From: Tetragenococcus sp041859945
Lineage (GTDB): Bacteria > Bacillota > Bacilli > Lactobacillales > Enterococcaceae
Assembly (NCBI GenBank): GCA_041859945.1
Contig: JBFLGC010000005.1
Location: 11,093 to 75,092 of the forward strand
DNA: 64,000 bases
Direction of reading: 5' to 3'
Positions 62,352-64,000 of the stretch are shown in pieces. The stretch's first letter is position 1. Every line of letters begins with the position of its first letter. Both the position numbers and the translations under genes were made by a program. The notes below the pieces were generated by a model. That model was not told where the DNA came from, searched no databases, and saw nothing but the letters and a program-made list of their open reading frames with translations.

Positions 62352-64000
62352 TTATTTTTCCAATGACTTCTTGACTTGTTCGATGCTGGCACGCATCTGG
62401 GCACTGCTGATCAAGATATAACTATTTTCTTCGATCGTGCGATTGGCAAAACGGCGCCGGATCTCTTTTATCATCGGCGTTTCTTCAGCAATAAAAGTCA
62501 GATTTCCATTCACTTTTTTGGGGTAATTGGTGGGATTGATCAAAAAAGCTACATAATCATCGCCCAAACGACGCAGCACCCCAAATAAGTCTTTGGTGAA
62601 AAAGAAACTTAAATCACCCTCTATCAAAACAGGATTGTCGGTTCGATAAGCGATCCATTTATGACAACTATTATAAATATCGTGATTGATGGTCTGCCAA
62701 GGAAAAAATTTCCGGTTTTCGGGATCTTTGCCACCAGTAAGACCAGCTTCATCGCCATAGTAAATACAAGGAATCCCGGAAAACATAAACATCAAACCAA
62801 AAGCTAGATCCAATTTTTTCAAGTGATTGCCTAGCATTGTCAAAATTCGTTCGGTATCATGAGTACCGATATTATTCAAGTTATTATAAAAAATATCATG
62901 GGGATAGTTTTCATAAAGTTGCGTCAAAGCATAGGCGACTGCTTCAGGTCTTTTGCTTTCATTAAGCAATTCGATCGCAGCATTGCGCAAAGGATAATTC
63001 ATGACACCTTGCAAATGATCTCCTAAAATGTACTGCCGGCGAACACCGTAAGAAATCTTATTTGAAGCATCTTCCCAAACTTCGCCCAATAAAACTTTAT
63101 CTGGGAATTTTTCCAAGCGTTTGCGGATATTCGCAATGAAAGGATCGGGCAATTCATCCGCCACATCCAGACGCCAGCCATCGACGCCAAGTTTGGTCCA
63201 TTTGTCAATGACCCCTTTCTCACCAAAAATAAAGTTTTGAAAATCTTCATTTTCTTTATTGACTTCTGGTAGATCCTTGATCCCCCACCAAGAAGCATAC
63301 TCATCGGGATAATCTTCAAAAGTGAACCAGTGAAAATACGGGCTGTGCGAATCACGATAGGCACCGATATCTTTTCCATAGGCACCGTTTCGATTGAAAT
63401 AGCGACTATTTTGACCAACGTGACTAAAGACACCATCTAAAATCAAATGCATCTCATTATCATGAAGTGTTTGGATAAAGCTAGCGAACTCTTCATCTGT
63501 CCCCAACATCGCATCGATCTTCATATAATCACTGGTATCATAACGATGGTTGCTACTGGCTTCGAAAACAGGATTCAAATAAAGTCCTGTCACACCCAAA
63601 TCTTTAAGATAAGGTAGTTTTTCGACGATACCAGCTAAGTTTCCCCCAAAAAAGTCCCAGCGTAAGATCTCCCCATTCGCATCTTTTACATACAGTGGCT
63701 CATCGGTCTGCGTAGCATAGAGAAAAGTATTTTTTTTAGGCGAACGAATTTTACCCTTTCCTATGGCAAAACGGTCGGGGAAAATTTGGTAAAAGATACC
63801 TTCTCGATACCATTTAGGCGTTGTTTCAGCATGCGCAAAACAAGTGATTTGATAATCCCAAGTTTCTGCTGCAGTTGGATACAATTGTCCCACGCCACCT
63901 TTAGCATTGGAGCCATAATAATACGTTTGTTCTTGCCCATTTTCCCGCACCAAAATTTCAAAATGATAAAAATAGAGACCGATCCCTAAATTGAACAAAT
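62352..64000 (-). CDS. Glycoside hydrolase family 13 (neopullulanase/cyclomaltodextrinase-like), N-terminus cut by window edge
   Basis: An alpha-glucan hydrolase, open to the right edge, with 549 codons visible. The catalytic set is complete: nucleophile Asp in GVDGWRLDVADEL, acid Glu in VLLGEVWEDAS and Asp in NIGTHDTERIL; LILDGVFSHVG and YLNPVFEASSNHRYDTSDY are also typical. The missing N-terminus would hold the CBM34-like domain usual for neopullulanases; the visible start (FHFEILVRENGQEQTYY-like) fits its end. Probably cytoplasmic maltodextrin breakdown. Exact substrate unknown. Confidence 0.92.
   Translation of the reverse strand, partial: LFNLGIGLYFYHFEILVRENGQEQTYYYGSNAKGGVGQLYPTAAETWDYQITCFAHAETTPKWYREGIFYQIFPDRFAIGKGKIRSPKKNTFLYATQTDEPLYVKDANGEILRWDFFGGNLAGIVEKLPYLKDLGVTGLYLNPVFEASSNHRYDTSDYMKIDAMLGTDEEFASFIQTLHDNEMHLILDGVFSHVGQNSRYFNRNGAYGKDIGAYRDSHSPYFHWFTFEDYPDEYASWWGIKDLPEVNKENEDFQNFIFGEKGVIDKWTKLGVDGWRLDVADELPDPFIANIRKRLEKFPDKVLLGEVWEDASNKISYGVRRQYILGDHLQGVMNYPLRNAAIELLNESKRPEAVAYALTQLYENYPHDIFYNNLNNIGTHDTERILTMLGNHLKKLDLAFGLMFMFSGIPCIYYGDEAGLTGGKDPENRKFFPWQTINHDIYNSCHKWIAYRTDNPVLIEGDLSFFFTKDLFGVLRRLGDDYVAFLINPTNYPKKVNGNLTFIAEETPMIKEIRRRFANRTIEENSYILISSAQMRASIEQVKKSLEK

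Noticed and set aside
63023..63436. 137-codon open frame on the minus strand overlapping the GH13 gene in another frame
   Set aside because: The GH13 frame carries all catalytic motifs across this stretch; no start signal for the other frame.
1..64000. CRISPR array, prophage, or intact insertion sequence
   Set aside because: No regularly spaced repeats, no integrase, transposase, capsid or terminase-like proteins were seen.

Overview
The window looks like a low-GC Gram-positive (Firmicutes) chromosome, most likely Enterococcaceae (Enterococcus or a close relative such as Tetragenococcus). The evidence is inference from gene content and order: polA-mutM-coaE-nrdR-dnaB, a ylaN-ftsW-pyc-ylbC-ylbF-ylbG-rsmD-coaD-ylbL(sepM) string as in Bacillus, a pyruvate dehydrogenase E2 with two lipoyl domains, small families typical of lactic acid bacteria (DUF1149, UPF0223, DUF2187), and strong AAGGAGG-type ribosome binding sites, often with TTG starts. 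Genus and species cannot be fixed by reading alone. I see no prophage, CRISPR array, intact insertion sequence or resistance island; this is core chromosome with one dispersed mobile repeat family.

Layout. 1-6090 (all minus): replication and repair (polA, mutM, coaE, terminator, nrdR, dnaB cut by the window edge). 6503-13696: a Bax-inhibitor-1 membrane protein with a hotdog-fold partner, murC, sprT, tex, a phosphoesterase and a DUF1149 gene. 13985-23008: one long minus-strand string from ylaN through ftsW, pyruvate carboxylase and the ylb genes to the sepM protease, ending at a terminator. 23711-27019: typA behind a leader with an internal terminator hairpin, an inositol-phosphatase-like gene and UPF0223. 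27188-32369: pdhA-pdhB-pdhC-lpdA. 32805-35770: mgtA behind a complete Mg2+ (M-box) riboswitch with promoter and terminator. 35778-39032: wecB, guaC and an aldo/keto reductase. 39147-48921: the purine operon purC-S-Q-L-F-M-N-H-D. 49787-53395: purE-purK-purB and xpt. 53484-56165: a TIM-barrel protein of unknown function, a glucosaminidase, a VanY-type carboxypeptidase and an unknown protein. 56297-60938: an oxidoreductase, an aromatic-acid-exporter-like protein, nagA, DUF2187 and an aminotransferase. 61244-64000: a lone tRNA-Leu(AAG), an unknown charged protein and a GH13 glycosidase cut by the right edge.

How it works together. The strongest regulatory picture is purine metabolism. Three separate transcription units (purC operon, purEKB, guaC) each carry a CGAAC-centred PurBox exactly 37 nt upstream of a -35 element with a 17-nt spacer, placing the box near -75, as for activation by PurR in Lactococcus. 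Together they cover IMP synthesis, the AIR carboxylation and adenylosuccinate steps, and GMP recycling; xpt lies next to purE.

The most unusual content is a family of six intergenic elements (about 108-441 bp) with terminal inverted repeats close to GTTACAATTCACGGCC. Four of the six are flanked by 7-9 bp direct repeats, as expected for transposed non-autonomous (MITE-like) elements. The longer members carry internal hairpins whose stems differ in sequence but still pair, framed by conserved flanks, which suggests that structure is kept.
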